Assembly: GCA_014237465.1 (NCBI GenBank)
Contig: JABZFM010000024.1
Location: 19,813-83,812 of the forward strand
Length of the DNA stretch: 64,000 nt
Direction of reading: 5' to 3'
Origin: Desulfobacteraceae bacterium
Lineage (GTDB): Bacteria; Desulfobacterota; Desulfobacteria; Desulfobacterales; Desulfosalsimonadaceae
This document shows positions 31,965 through 40,866 of the stretch, piece by piece; position 1 is the first letter of the stretch, and every line of letters begins with the position of its first letter. The translations under genes and the position numbers were made by a program. The notes under the pieces are model-generated. The model was given only the letters and a program-made list of their open reading frames with translations. It was not told where the DNA came from and did no database searches.

Positions 31965-33563
31965 ATGACCCCCAAAACCATTTCTTTTCTTAAATTCTCT
32001 TTGCTGATATTCATCGCACTATCCGTACTGCTGGCGTCAAACACCCATGCCAAACCAGTGGCCGCAATCATTTATCCGAACGACGCAAAAATCACCGAAC
32101 ACCATATTGCAGATGTTCAGGCAGATGGTGATCGCCATAAGGCAAGCTTCTTCCTGCCCATTCATGCCAACAAAGAAACCCTGACGGTGAATACAGCGCC
32201 CGGTTCCCATATGCGGATCACCTCGGTCAATATTGAAAAACAGGCACTGCCCGTTGCAGATCAGGTTGAAGCGCTGAAAAATCAGTTAAAAAACCTGAAC
32301 CGGAAAAAATCGGAGTTTGAAACCCGGATCAAGGCTGACATCGCTTATATTGATTTCTGGCAAACCCAGGCAAAAAATCAGCCGGAAAAAATTGAAGATA
32401 TTGAATCAGTGGAAAAACTGGGCAATGCCATCAAAAAAGGAATTACCCAAGCCTATGATGAAATCTTCCAGTACACCCAATCCCTTGAAGAACTGGCTGA
32501 AAAAATCAAGAAAGTCCGGAAACAACTCAATGACCTGACCGGGGCTACCAAAAAACGCTGGCAGGTAGACGTATATCTGAGCGGAAAACCGCAGCCGAAA
32601 ATCGACCTTACCTGTTCCTACCACATCCGGAACTGTTACTGGCGCCCGACATATACACTCAATGCCCTTCCTGCCAAATCAGAAACAGAACTCAACTGGT
32701 ATGCGCAAATCACCCAGAACACCGGCATTGACTGGGAAGACGTTGAACTCAAGATTGCCACCGCCCAAGCCGTCACCCGGCCGGAACCGCCGTTTTTAAG
32801 GGACTGGATTATTCAGCCCCGAAAAGAGATCGTATATTCCACGGCAAGGCATACAAGTTCCATGGCAGAAGAATCACTGATGTTTGCGGCACCGCAACTA
32901 AGTGCCGACATGGCAGCAGGCGCACCGCCGCCGGAACCGGAACAGAAAGCGGGTTTTACTTTTGACACCTATGATCTGGGCAAACGCACCATTAAAGCAG
33001 GGGAGTCCCGGCGGTTCACGATTCGGGAGATGGTGTTAAATTCTGACTTTAAATACCTGATCCGCCCCCATGAAACCCCCCAGGCATTTTTGTTTGCCCA
33101 GTTAGATATCAAAGATGACGATTTTATCCGACTTCCCAATGGCGATGCCACCTATCTGGTTGATTCCGCGTTTATTGCCATTCGCTCATTTTCAATGCAT
33201 GACAAAGAACAAAAACTGTTCTTCGGGTCTGATCCACAGGTGGATGTGAAACTCACAATTCTTGAAAAAAAATCCAATGAAACAGGATTTTTGATCGGCA
33301 AAAAACAATACCAGTGGGGATGGAAAGTATCGATCAACAATCTAAAGGCGCATAAAATTGCTGTTCTCATGGAAGACGCCTATCCGCAGATACGTGATAA
33401 ACGCATTAAACTCAAAGAAACATTTAACGGCGTCGCCCCGCAAAAAGAAGATAACCTTTTGAAATGGACCTTTCCGGTTTTACCGCAAACAGAGACAGCC
33501 GTTGAATACGGATTTAGCGTCACCTATCCGGATGAGATGGACCTTTCCTTTGGCGGCCGATAA
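31965..33563 (+). CDS. MuiA-like secreted protein (DUF4139, mucoidy inhibitor family)
   Basis: 532 aa from ATG at 31965 (MTPKTISFLKFSLLIF) with GAAAGG upstream. A signal peptide ends near SNTHAKP. Next is an N-terminal beta domain, a coiled coil of about 90 residues (LKNQLKNLNRKKSEFETRIK...KKVRKQLNDL), then the DUF4139 beta domain from about residue 200 (WQVDVYLSGK; YHIRNCYWRPTYTLNAL; IDWEDVELKIATAQ). Family members affect mucoid phenotype in Azotobacter, but the mechanism is unknown. Proximity to the ABC operon may be incidental. Confidence 0.88.
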   Translation: MTPKTISFLKFSLLIFIALSVLLASNTHAKPVAAIIYPNDAKITEHHIADVQADGDRHKASFFLPIHANKETLTVNTAPGSHMRITSVNIEKQALPVADQVEALKNQLKNLNRKKSEFETRIKADIAYIDFWQTQAKNQPEKIEDIESVEKLGNAIKKGITQAYDEIFQYTQSLEELAEKIKKVRKQLNDLTGATKKRWQVDVYLSGKPQPKIDLTCSYHIRNCYWRPTYTLNALPAKSETELNWYAQITQNTGIDWEDVELKIATAQAVTRPEPPFLRDWIIQPRKEIVYSTARHTSSMAEESLMFAAPQLSADMAAGAPPPEPEQKAGFTFDTYDLGKRTIKAGESRRFTIREMVLNSDFKYLIRPHETPQAFLFAQLDIKDDDFIRLPNGDATYLVDSAFIAIRSFSMHDKEQKLFFGSDPQVDVKLTILEKKSNETGFLIGKKQYQWGWKVSINNLKAHKIAVLMEDAYPQIRDKRIKLKETFNGVAPQKEDNLLKWTFPVLPQTETAVEYGFSVTYPDEMDLSFGGR

Positions 33564-33603
33564 ATATTGCCGAACGTAAACCGAATCGACAAAACAATGC
33601 TTT

Positions 33604-33639
33604 AATTTCAGAGATTAAGGTGATATCTAATCTGAAATT
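33604..33639 (+). terminator. Probable terminator after the MuiA-like gene
   Basis: AATTTCAGAGATTA pairs with TAATCTGAAATT with a two-base bulge, followed by CTTTCT. It lies 40 bp after the stop codon and before the symporter gene's ribosome site. The following T-run is weak. Confidence 0.5.
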
Positions 33640-33685
33640 CTTTCTATGAATTGATAAAAAAGCATTCCAATTGGAGACATGACGT

Positions 33686-35050
33686 ATGGATCAAATGTTA
33701 AGCACTATCAGCGGATTTGTGTGGGGACCTGTAACAATCATACTATTAGTCGGCACCGGTGTGCTGGTGGCGCTGATCACCAAAGCGATTCAACTCCGAA
33801 AATTCGGATATGCCTGGAAGCTGATTTCCGGAAAATTCGACAACCCGGATGATGATGGCGAAATCACCCATTTTCAGGCATTAAGTGCGGCCCTTTCCGC
33901 CACCATCGGCACAGGCAACATCGCCGGCGTGGGCACGGCCATTGCCCTGGGCGGACCCGGCGCGGTTTTCTGGATGTGGGTGACCGCTGTTTTCGGCATG
34001 GGCTTGAAATATGCGGAATGTCTGCTGGCTTTAAAATTCCGGACCATCCACAAAGACGGCACCGTGGGCGCAGGCCCCATGTATTACCTTGAAAAAGGTC
34101 TGGGCTGGAAATGGCTGGGCATTCTATTTGCTATGTTTGCCGCCATCGCGTCTTTCGGTATCGGCAATATGGTCCAGGCCAATTCCGTGGCCGAACCGGT
34201 ACTCAAAACATTCGGTATTCCCAAACTGGTCACCGGCCTGATCATCGGCGGTTTGGTTTTTGCCGTTATTGTTGGCGGGATAAAACGCATCGGCCAGGTC
34301 GCCAGCCGACTGGTGCCGTTTATGGCTGTCTTCTATGTGGGCGGCGCGCTGTGGGTAATCGTCTTAAATTTTGATATGATCCCGGCGGCATTTGCCATGA
34401 TATTTTCCGATGCATTCACCGGAAGCGCGGCAACCGGTGGATTCGCGGGTGCCGCCCTTGCCCAGGCCATCCGTTTCGGCGTGGCCAGAGGGGTGTTTTC
34501 CAATGAAGCCGGGCTCGGCAGCGCGCCCATCGCCCACGGGGCCGCCCAGACTAAAGAGCCCGTCCGTGAAGGGCTGGTTGCCATGCTCGGACCGTTTATC
34601 GACACGATTGTCATCTGCACCATGACGGCAATGGTCATCCTGACAACCAACGCCTTTACCCTCAACGGTTCGGACGGAAACGCCCTGACCGGCGCGGTGC
34701 TGACCGCCAAAGCATTTAATATGGGCCTGCCCGGTCCGGGTGATTATATTGTCTCCATCGGCATCATCTTTTTCGCGTTTTCCACGGCTATCAGCTGGTC
34801 GTACTACGGCGACCGGTGCGTGGACTACTTGTTCGGCGAAAAAATGGTCATGCCGTATCGTGTCATCTACTGCATCCTTTTGCCGGTGGGCGCAGCAGTT
34901 GAACTGACCACCGTGTGGACCATATCCGATATCTTTAACGCCCTGATGGCATGGCCCAACCTCATCGGCCTGATATTCTTAAGCCCGGTGGTGATTAGAA
35001 CGACCAAAGAATATTTTTCTGATCCGAATCGGGTGTATCCGTATAAATAA
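33686..35050 (+). CDS. Sodium:alanine symporter family (AGCS) transporter
   Basis: 454 aa with about ten membrane segments. Family signatures include LSATIGTGNIAGVGTAIALGGPGAVFWMW near 70-98, YLEKGLGWKWLGILFA, GVARGVFSNEAGLGSAPIAH near 270, and FFAFSTAISWSYYGDRCVDYLFG near 360. These inner-membrane carriers import alanine or glycine with Na+. It is monocistronic, with GGAG 11 nt upstream of the ATG. Confidence 0.95.
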   Translation: MDQMLSTISGFVWGPVTIILLVGTGVLVALITKAIQLRKFGYAWKLISGKFDNPDDDGEITHFQALSAALSATIGTGNIAGVGTAIALGGPGAVFWMWVTAVFGMGLKYAECLLALKFRTIHKDGTVGAGPMYYLEKGLGWKWLGILFAMFAAIASFGIGNMVQANSVAEPVLKTFGIPKLVTGLIIGGLVFAVIVGGIKRIGQVASRLVPFMAVFYVGGALWVIVLNFDMIPAAFAMIFSDAFTGSAATGGFAGAALAQAIRFGVARGVFSNEAGLGSAPIAHGAAQTKEPVREGLVAMLGPFIDTIVICTMTAMVILTTNAFTLNGSDGNALTGAVLTAKAFNMGLPGPGDYIVSIGIIFFAFSTAISWSYYGDRCVDYLFGEKMVMPYRVIYCILLPVGAAVELTTVWTISDIFNALMAWPNLIGLIFLSPVVIRTTKEYFSDPNRVYPYK

Positions 35051-35162
35051 AACAAATTTACCATGATAAGAATAACTGTGAAAATTGCAATCATCTGCAA
35101 AAAATGATAAAAATAAATATAAATAACCTTAATCTGTTTTCTTTAAGAAAACGAGGCGCACT

Positions 35163-35981
35163 ATGGATAAAAAAATCAAAATCGGCGGGATTATCAGCGG
35201 GACCGGCACCAACATGGATGCCATTATTAAAGCCTGTGAAAAAGGAAGAATTGACGGTGAAGTCATCTTTGTGGGGTCTGACAACCCGGACGCCAAGGGC
35301 CTTGAAAAAGCCGCCAAAAAAGGGATCCCCACGTTTGTGGTCAACTACTCTGAAATTATCCAGAATTTCAAACAAGCCCCTGAAAACTACTTTTTCCCGG
35401 ATGATTTTAACTTAGAAGATATTAAAATAAAACAGTCCCTGTTAAACAAGGAAACCGATGCAAAAAAAGTTTCCACCTTTATCGAAACCCGCGCCATTGC
35501 GGAAGCCGCCCTTCTTGAAAAAATTAAAGAGTATCCCTTTGACCTGCTCGTTTTAGCGGGTTTCATGCGGAACCTGACCCCCTACTTTATCGACAGGGTC
35601 AACACCACGCCCGGAAAACCACGGATCATGAACATCCATCCGGCCCTGCTCCCGTCTTTTCCCGGAACTGACGGATATGGCGACACCTTCCGTTACGGCT
35701 GCAAAGTCGGTGGCTGCACGGTCCATTTTATCGACTATGGCGAAGATTCCGGCCCCATCATCGGCCAGCGATGCTTTCCCATCACGGCAACAGACACCAT
35801 TGACTCCATCAAACAAAAAGGCCTGGCCCTGGAATATCAGCTATACCCTGAATGTATCCAGCACTTTGCCGAAGACCGGCTGACCACCGTAAAAATGACG
35901 GTTACGGATCACAAGGGCAGCGTCAGTCAGCGGACCGTGGTGAAAATTGCTCAGACCGACATTCGCTCAAGTGATGATTGA
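35163..35981 (+). CDS. Phosphoribosylglycinamide formyltransferase-like protein (PurN family, with insertion)
   Basis: 272 aa, longer than the ~200 aa usual for PurN. The N-terminal GIISGTGTNMDAIIKAC binds the phosphoribosyl substrate, and the catalytic triad region reads MNIHPALLPSFPG (Asn, His) and YGEDSGPIIGQ (Asp). An insertion of about 50 residues (from NYSEIIQNFKQ to STFIETR) replaces the short loop after the second strand, and the C-terminus is extended. It could be a PurN or a related formyltransferase. A tandem purine gene is absent nearby. Confidence 0.82.
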   Translation: MDKKIKIGGIISGTGTNMDAIIKACEKGRIDGEVIFVGSDNPDAKGLEKAAKKGIPTFVVNYSEIIQNFKQAPENYFFPDDFNLEDIKIKQSLLNKETDAKKVSTFIETRAIAEAALLEKIKEYPFDLLVLAGFMRNLTPYFIDRVNTTPGKPRIMNIHPALLPSFPGTDGYGDTFRYGCKVGGCTVHFIDYGEDSGPIIGQRCFPITATDTIDSIKQKGLALEYQLYPECIQHFAEDRLTTVKMTVTDHKGSVSQRTVVKIAQTDIRSSDD

Positions 35982-36285
35982 ATTCTTTTCTAACCCAACA
36001 TTGTGTCAATCACGACAATAGAAAAACCGGTCTTCGTTACGGGTAGTGGCAAGCTTTATGCACCGAACGTCCTGCGTGAGCCGCCTGGTGGGTGAAAAGA
36101 ACTTACGCAAAAACAATTATTTTTCAAGCCAATGAAAACGCTTGAAAAAGAGCGACCCACCAAGTCGGTCTCTACGCAATTGTTAGAAAATGTTTCTCCC
36201 ATCTCTGACAAAGGCAAATAGGCAACATCTGAAATAACTATCTTATATCTATTGTACATTGATTTTTTTTCTTGTACGTATGAGC

Positions 36286-36352
36286 GTCAAAGCTTGAATT
36301 TTAAATAACTATCGGCAACACAAAAGCATTAATTACTAATTCAAGCTTTGAC
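36286..36352. repeat. Inverted repeat with perfect 15-bp arms upstream of the DUF1846 gene
   Basis: GTCAAAGCTTGAATT at 36286-36300 and AATTCAAGCTTTGAC at 36338-36352, 37-base loop. It sits 80 bp before the DUF1846 start. In the rest of 35982-36432 I see only a GGTGGGT/ACCCACC pair (about 36092-36148) in a stretch resembling a decayed repeat. No gene is supported. Confidence 0.7.
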
Positions 36353-36432
36353 ACTAAGAACGGTGCATCTATTTTAAAAATGAGATCATTTCTTTTATAG
36401 CATAACGGTAAAACGCAGGAGAGGGAGATTTT

Positions 36433-37950
36433 ATGGCTACAGTAGCGGCTTTTGATAATGGGAAGTATATAGCAGAACAGTCAGCTGAGATCCTTGAACG
36501 GGTGAATAAATTCGGCGACAAGCTTTACCTCGAATTTGGCGGCAAACTTCTTTATGATTATCATGCGTCCAGAGTGTTGCCTGGATATGATCCAAATATT
36601 AAAATGGCGCTTCTCCAGGAACTGAAAGATAAAGCAGACGTCCTGCTTTGCATTTTCGCCGAAGACATTGAAAGAAAAAAAATGAGGGCGGATTTCGGCA
36701 TCACCTATGATTCTGATGCCTTAAAATTAATCGATGACTTAAAAGGCTGGGAAATCAATGTTCTGGGCGTTGTCATAACCCGTTATAGCGGCCAGCTCTC
36801 CGCCAAATTGTTTAAACAGAAACTGGAAAGACGCGGCATAAAAGTCTATACTCATCAATTTACAAAAGGGTATCCGACAGATGTTGATTTAATTGTCAGT
36901 GATGAAGGCTATGGGGCCAATGAATATATTGAAACAGACAAGCCCTTAGTCATTGTTACCGGTCCCGGCCCCGGCAGCGGCAAACTGGCCACATGCCTTT
37001 CTCAGGTATATCATGATTACCGACGAGGTATAAAAGCAGGATACGCAAAATTCGAAACGTTTCCGGTATGGAACCTGCCCCTCAAACACCCCGTAAATAT
37101 CGCCTATGAGGCCGCAACAGCGGACATCAAGGATTTCAACCTCATTGATCCGTTCCACCTGGAAGCCTACAATAAAAAAGCGGTGAACTATAATCGTGAT
37201 GTGGACGTATTTCCTGTCCTTAAACGAATATTGAAAAAAATCAGCGGTGATGAACCGTTTTATCAATCTCCGACAGACATGGGGGTGAATCGGGTCGGTT
37301 TTGCGATAACAGATGATGCGGCAACCAGAGAGGCAGCGAAACAGGAAGTGATTCGACGGTATTTTCGCTACCAGTGTGAATATGTGATGGGACTGACCAA
37401 CAAAGAAACCGTCGAGCGGGTTGAACTTTTTATCAAAGATTTTAATATCCCACACGAATACCGGAGAGTGGTTGAGCCGGCGCGTCAGGCTGCTTTGGAC
37501 GCGATTGAAAGAAACAAAGGCAGTGAAGGGGTTTATTGCGGTGCGGCCATTGAATTAAAAGACGGAACCATTGTTACCGGCAGCAACTCACCCCATTTTC
37601 ATGCGGCAACCAGCCTTATCATGCATGCGATCAAGCATCTGACAGGCATTCCCGAAAAAATTAAACTCCTGCCGCCCAACATCACAGAATCGGTCAGCAA
37701 TCTTAAAACCAAAATTTTAAACGAAAAAAATCTGAGCATGGATCTGGTGGAAGCGCTGATTTCACTCAGCATCGGCGCCACAACCAATCATACCATTGAA
37801 GTGGCCATGGAAAAATTAATCGAACTTCAGGGCTGTGAGGCCCATATGACCCATATTCCCACGCCGGGCGATGAAGCAGGTTTGAGACGCCTTGGCATTA
37901 ATCTGACCAGCGATCCTAATTTTTCAACAAAAGATTTGTTTATTTCATAA
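36433..37950 (+). CDS. DUF1846 family protein
   Basis: 505 aa, the family's usual length. Recognisable are FDNGKYIAEQSAEILERVNKFG at the start, CIFAEDIERKKMRADFGITYD near 75, VIVTGPGPGSGKLATCLSQVYHD near 173 (a P-loop-like GPGPGSGK), and the C-terminal SPHFHAATSLIMHAIKHLTGIPEKI. Structures of this family are known but its function is not. A phosphate-binding enzyme has been suggested from the glycine-rich loop (inference). AGGAGAGGGAG precedes the ATG. It may be followed by the small NTF2-like gene 52 bp downstream. Confidence 0.9.
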   Translation: MATVAAFDNGKYIAEQSAEILERVNKFGDKLYLEFGGKLLYDYHASRVLPGYDPNIKMALLQELKDKADVLLCIFAEDIERKKMRADFGITYDSDALKLIDDLKGWEINVLGVVITRYSGQLSAKLFKQKLERRGIKVYTHQFTKGYPTDVDLIVSDEGYGANEYIETDKPLVIVTGPGPGSGKLATCLSQVYHDYRRGIKAGYAKFETFPVWNLPLKHPVNIAYEAATADIKDFNLIDPFHLEAYNKKAVNYNRDVDVFPVLKRILKKISGDEPFYQSPTDMGVNRVGFAITDDAATREAAKQEVIRRYFRYQCEYVMGLTNKETVERVELFIKDFNIPHEYRRVVEPARQAALDAIERNKGSEGVYCGAAIELKDGTIVTGSNSPHFHAATSLIMHAIKHLTGIPEKIKLLPPNITESVSNLKTKILNEKNLSMDLVEALISLSIGATTNHTIEVAMEKLIELQGCEAHMTHIPTPGDEAGLRRLGINLTSDPNFSTKDLFIS

Positions 37951-38002
37951 ATATTGACAGAATCGTAAAAAGACAATTTGCCATCAATTGAAAGGAGGAT
38001 CC

Positions 38003-38389
38003 ATGCCAGAACCCGATGATGAAAAAAATGCCATTAAAAATGCCATTATGACGTATTACCATGAAGGTCATGTAAAATCAGATCCCGAATTGTATAATGA
38101 AATCCTTCATGATAAATGGAAATTCTTTTTCTTTGATGACAACGGCAATATGTTGATGATCAATAAAGCCGATTATTTATCCTGGTATGATCCCAAAAAA
38201 GCAGATAGCAGCCTGAAATGGGAAACTGAATTCTACTATGTTGATGTAACGGAAAATATCGGGGCGGCTAAAATCAGATTGGAATGCCAGAATGTCTGCT
38301 ATATCGATTATTTTAATTTAGTCAAAACAGACAATAAGTGGTGGATCGTAAACAAACTGTCCCATGGCGTTTATAAAACCACGGCATAA
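38003..38389 (+). CDS. NTF2-like (SnoaL/DUF4440-type) protein
   Basis: 128 aa from the ATG at 38003 (MPEPDDEKNAIKNAIMTYY), with AGGAGG 4-5 nt upstream. The pattern helix (IKNAIMTYYHEGHVKSDPELYNEIL), then FFFFDDNGNMLMINKADYLSWY, then three beta strands ending YFNLVKTDNKWWIVNKLSHGVYK is that of the cone-shaped NTF2 fold seen in lumazine-binding/SnoaL-like proteins. The role is unknown. It may be co-transcribed with the DUF1846 gene. Confidence 0.78.
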   Translation: MPEPDDEKNAIKNAIMTYYHEGHVKSDPELYNEILHDKWKFFFFDDNGNMLMINKADYLSWYDPKKADSSLKWETEFYYVDVTENIGAAKIRLECQNVCYIDYFNLVKTDNKWWIVNKLSHGVYKTTA

Positions 38390-39140
38390 GAAGAAATGGG
38401 GGTAATGTAATGAGTGATGAAAATCCACCTCAAAATTGTAGACTCTGTCTATGTTTCGGCACTAGTGCTAAATCTTCCAGCGGTGAACACTATCGAGTGT
38501 GCAAAATTTAAAGGGTGCCGAACTAGTGTCGCTGCTGGCATGGTGCAGCGAACGCTATGCCTTAACTGCCGAGTGTGATATAGAAACTGACTACGAATGT
38601 CTTAAAATAATTAACTGCATCACTCGAAAAAAATACCACTTTTATCCTGTCGGCTTTATAAGTAATTGATGATTATTTTTTAAGGTAGCATAAAAAAATA
38701 TAACCCATTAAAATAAAATAGACTTATTCCAAATTTATTAATAATATCAAATAATAATACAGATATTTTTTACGAGAAACGACAATTACTCCTCATTTTT
38801 CATTTAACCGAAAATGAAGAACCCGTCATGAAAGCATGAACGTGACTGAATCATTTAATTGTGACAGAAGCTAAAATCTAAAGCACTACCCCCCCCCCTG
38901 AATGGCTGTTGAAACATAATCAAAAGTAGTTTATAAAGATTCTGTAATAGCGATTCGAAAAGCAATAATGGGCAGGTGCGGAAAAGAATTTTAACTTTGC
39001 AAGTCATCATGTCGTTTATGGATCAAAGACGTTTTTGAGTCTGTCGATAAGCAACGGGCATGACAAGTATGTTGGCCCGTCACTAAAATCGACGGTTCAG
39101 TAAATGACAGCCCCAATCGCAGACATTCCCGGAGGTAACA
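38390..39140. other. 750-bp region without a gene
   Basis: No convincing ORF on either strand. ACTAGTG occurs at 38461 and 38522, and TTCGGCA/TGCCGAA can pair around 38455-38522, hinting at a folded RNA or decayed repeat. A run of ten C residues occurs at 38889-38898. The last ~20 bp carry GGAGG for the phosphofructokinase gene. Confidence 0.5.
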
Positions 39141-40430
39141 ATGCAAAATACCGAAATATCCACCCAGGTCCAGAAATTAGGCGAGTGCAGGATTCCGTCA
39201 CCCATGACGGGTATGCCGTTTATCAGTGATGATGAACGGGTATTGTATCATTCCAGTACCAAAAGGATCGAAGCCTGTCTTAACGCCGGCAAAACGCCCT
39301 TAAGTTTTGAGATGGCCGGTGCCAGGGAAAAGATTTATTTTGATCCGGCAAAACTCAAATGCGGCATTGTCACCTGCGGCGGCCTGTGCCCGGGACTGAA
39401 CGATGTGATCCGCTCCATTGTGCTCAGTCTGTTTCATCACTACGGGGTCCGCACGGTCTTCGGGTTCCGGTATGGATTTGAGGGGCTTTCCTACCGGTAC
39501 GGACATACGCCCTTTGAGTTGACGCCTTCAATAGTTGAAGATATTCACGCAAAGGGAGGGACGATTTTAGCATCATCCAGGGGGCCTCAGGATGTGGGTG
39601 AAATGGTGGATACTCTAGAGCAGATGAATGTGGGCATCCTTTTTACCATTGGCGGGGACGGGACGCTGCGCGGGGCTCAGGCCATTGCCGAGGAGGTGGA
39701 AAAAAGGCGACTCAAGATCAGTGTCATCGGTATTCCAAAAACCATTGACAATGATATCGGATACGTAGACCAGTCTTTCGGCTTCGAGACCGCAGTGTAC
39801 GAGTCCAGGCATGCTATTTATTCCGCGCATATGGAAGCGTTGGGTGCCAGAAACGGCGTGGGCCTGGTGAAACTGATGGGGCGTCATTCCGGTTTTATTG
39901 CCGCCTTTGCCACCCTGGCCAACAGTGATGTTAATTTCTGCCTGATTCCGGAAAGTGATTTCACCCTTGAGGGGTTTTTAGAAGCGCTCAAGGAACGGCT
40001 TGAACAAAGAGGTCATGCGGTGGTAGTGGTTGGTGAAGGTGCCGGGCAGAGCCTCATGGAAACAACCGAAGCCCGGGATTCTTCCGGCAACCTTCGATTA
40101 GAGGATATCGGCACCTTTTTGAAAGACCAGATCAAAATTCATTCTGATAAGAGCGGCATGGAGGTGACGTTAAAGTATATCGATCCCAGTTACATGATCC
40201 GCAGCGTGCCTGCCAGTCCTCATGATTCGGCGCTCTGTCTGCTCATGGCCCACAACGCAGTGCATGCGGGCATGACCGGCCGCACCAATATCGTGATCGG
40301 TTACTGGAAACGCGAGTTCACCCACCTGCCCATTTCGCTTGCCGTGAGCCGGCGCAAAACCATCGATCCGGGCAGCCGGCTGTGGGCCAGCGTGTTGGCG
40401 TGTACCGGTCAGAAAAGAGAAATGCGGTAA
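39141..40430 (+). CDS. pfkA: 6-phosphofructokinase (group with GGDGT / PKTIDND signature)
   Basis: 429 aa, longer than E. coli PfkA because of an N-terminal extension of about 75 residues. Conserved parts are GIVTCGGLCPGLNDVIR near 76, TIGGDGTLRGA near 173, GIPKTIDNDIG (catalytic Asp) near 196, and MGRHSGFIA near 246. The Gly after GGD usually signals ATP, while the Lys in PKTIDND is usual in PPi enzymes. The combination is the plant/trypanosome-type ATP-PFK pattern. It is likely ATP-dependent, but PPi use cannot be excluded. GGAGG precedes the ATG, and it is monocistronic. Confidence 0.92.
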   Translation: MQNTEISTQVQKLGECRIPSPMTGMPFISDDERVLYHSSTKRIEACLNAGKTPLSFEMAGAREKIYFDPAKLKCGIVTCGGLCPGLNDVIRSIVLSLFHHYGVRTVFGFRYGFEGLSYRYGHTPFELTPSIVEDIHAKGGTILASSRGPQDVGEMVDTLEQMNVGILFTIGGDGTLRGAQAIAEEVEKRRLKISVIGIPKTIDNDIGYVDQSFGFETAVYESRHAIYSAHMEALGARNGVGLVKLMGRHSGFIAAFATLANSDVNFCLIPESDFTLEGFLEALKERLEQRGHAVVVVGEGAGQSLMETTEARDSSGNLRLEDIGTFLKDQIKIHSDKSGMEVTLKYIDPSYMIRSVPASPHDSALCLLMAHNAVHAGMTGRTNIVIGYWKREFTHLPISLAVSRRKTIDPGSRLWASVLACTGQKREMR

Positions 40431-40613
40431 AAATCGCAGACAGGTATTCCCGATAGAGATATATTAGCGCTGTCTATCGGCGGGTTGACCGGCGTGGTCT
40501 CGGGCAATATTTGCCTTCAAACAAAGTAAAAACAACAATAATGAATATTTCCAACATTAAGCACCTTCTATGCACCAAATAAAAAAGATTCAGCAAACCA
40601 GGTCCTGCCATAA

Positions 40614-40671
40614 TGGTGCCGGAGACGATAATCGAACTCGCACACCATTGCTGACGAAGAATTTTGAGTCT
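40614..40671 (-). pseudogene. 3' fragment of a tRNA-Leu-like gene, possible old attachment site
   Basis: On the minus strand the sequence ends TCTCCGGCACCA, preceded by a T-arm-like GCGAG-TTCGATT-ATCGT (one mismatch) and, further 5', GACTCAAAATTC, which resembles an anticodon loop with CAA. The 5' half (GCCGGAG acceptor strand, D-arm) is not present upstream. Such 3' tRNA pieces are what integrative elements leave behind. The rest of 40431-40866 is A/T-rich with no gene. Confidence 0.5.
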
Positions 40672-40866
40672 CTATAGCAAAATTCATGATTTTTCAACAA
40701 TTTTAACATCTTGAAATTTTGAAACAATTTTTTGAACTTTTGGTTTTGTTTGGAAATGTTTGGTCTTGACAGGCACAAGATATGACGTTTCCCCCTCATC
40801 TCAATTTCCTTTAAATCCCCCCCCAAAATATATTGAAAATGTCATCAACAGTAACAAAAGGAGACT

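Noticed and set aside
36050..36180. Group II intron or retroelement tail (GAGCCG...GGTGGGTGAAAAG)
   Set aside because: Only a loose resemblance; no domain V pairing and no reverse transcriptase gene nearby.
36056..36259. 67-codon minus-strand ORF
   Set aside because: Spans the decayed repeat-like stretch, has no ribosome site and no recognisable domain.
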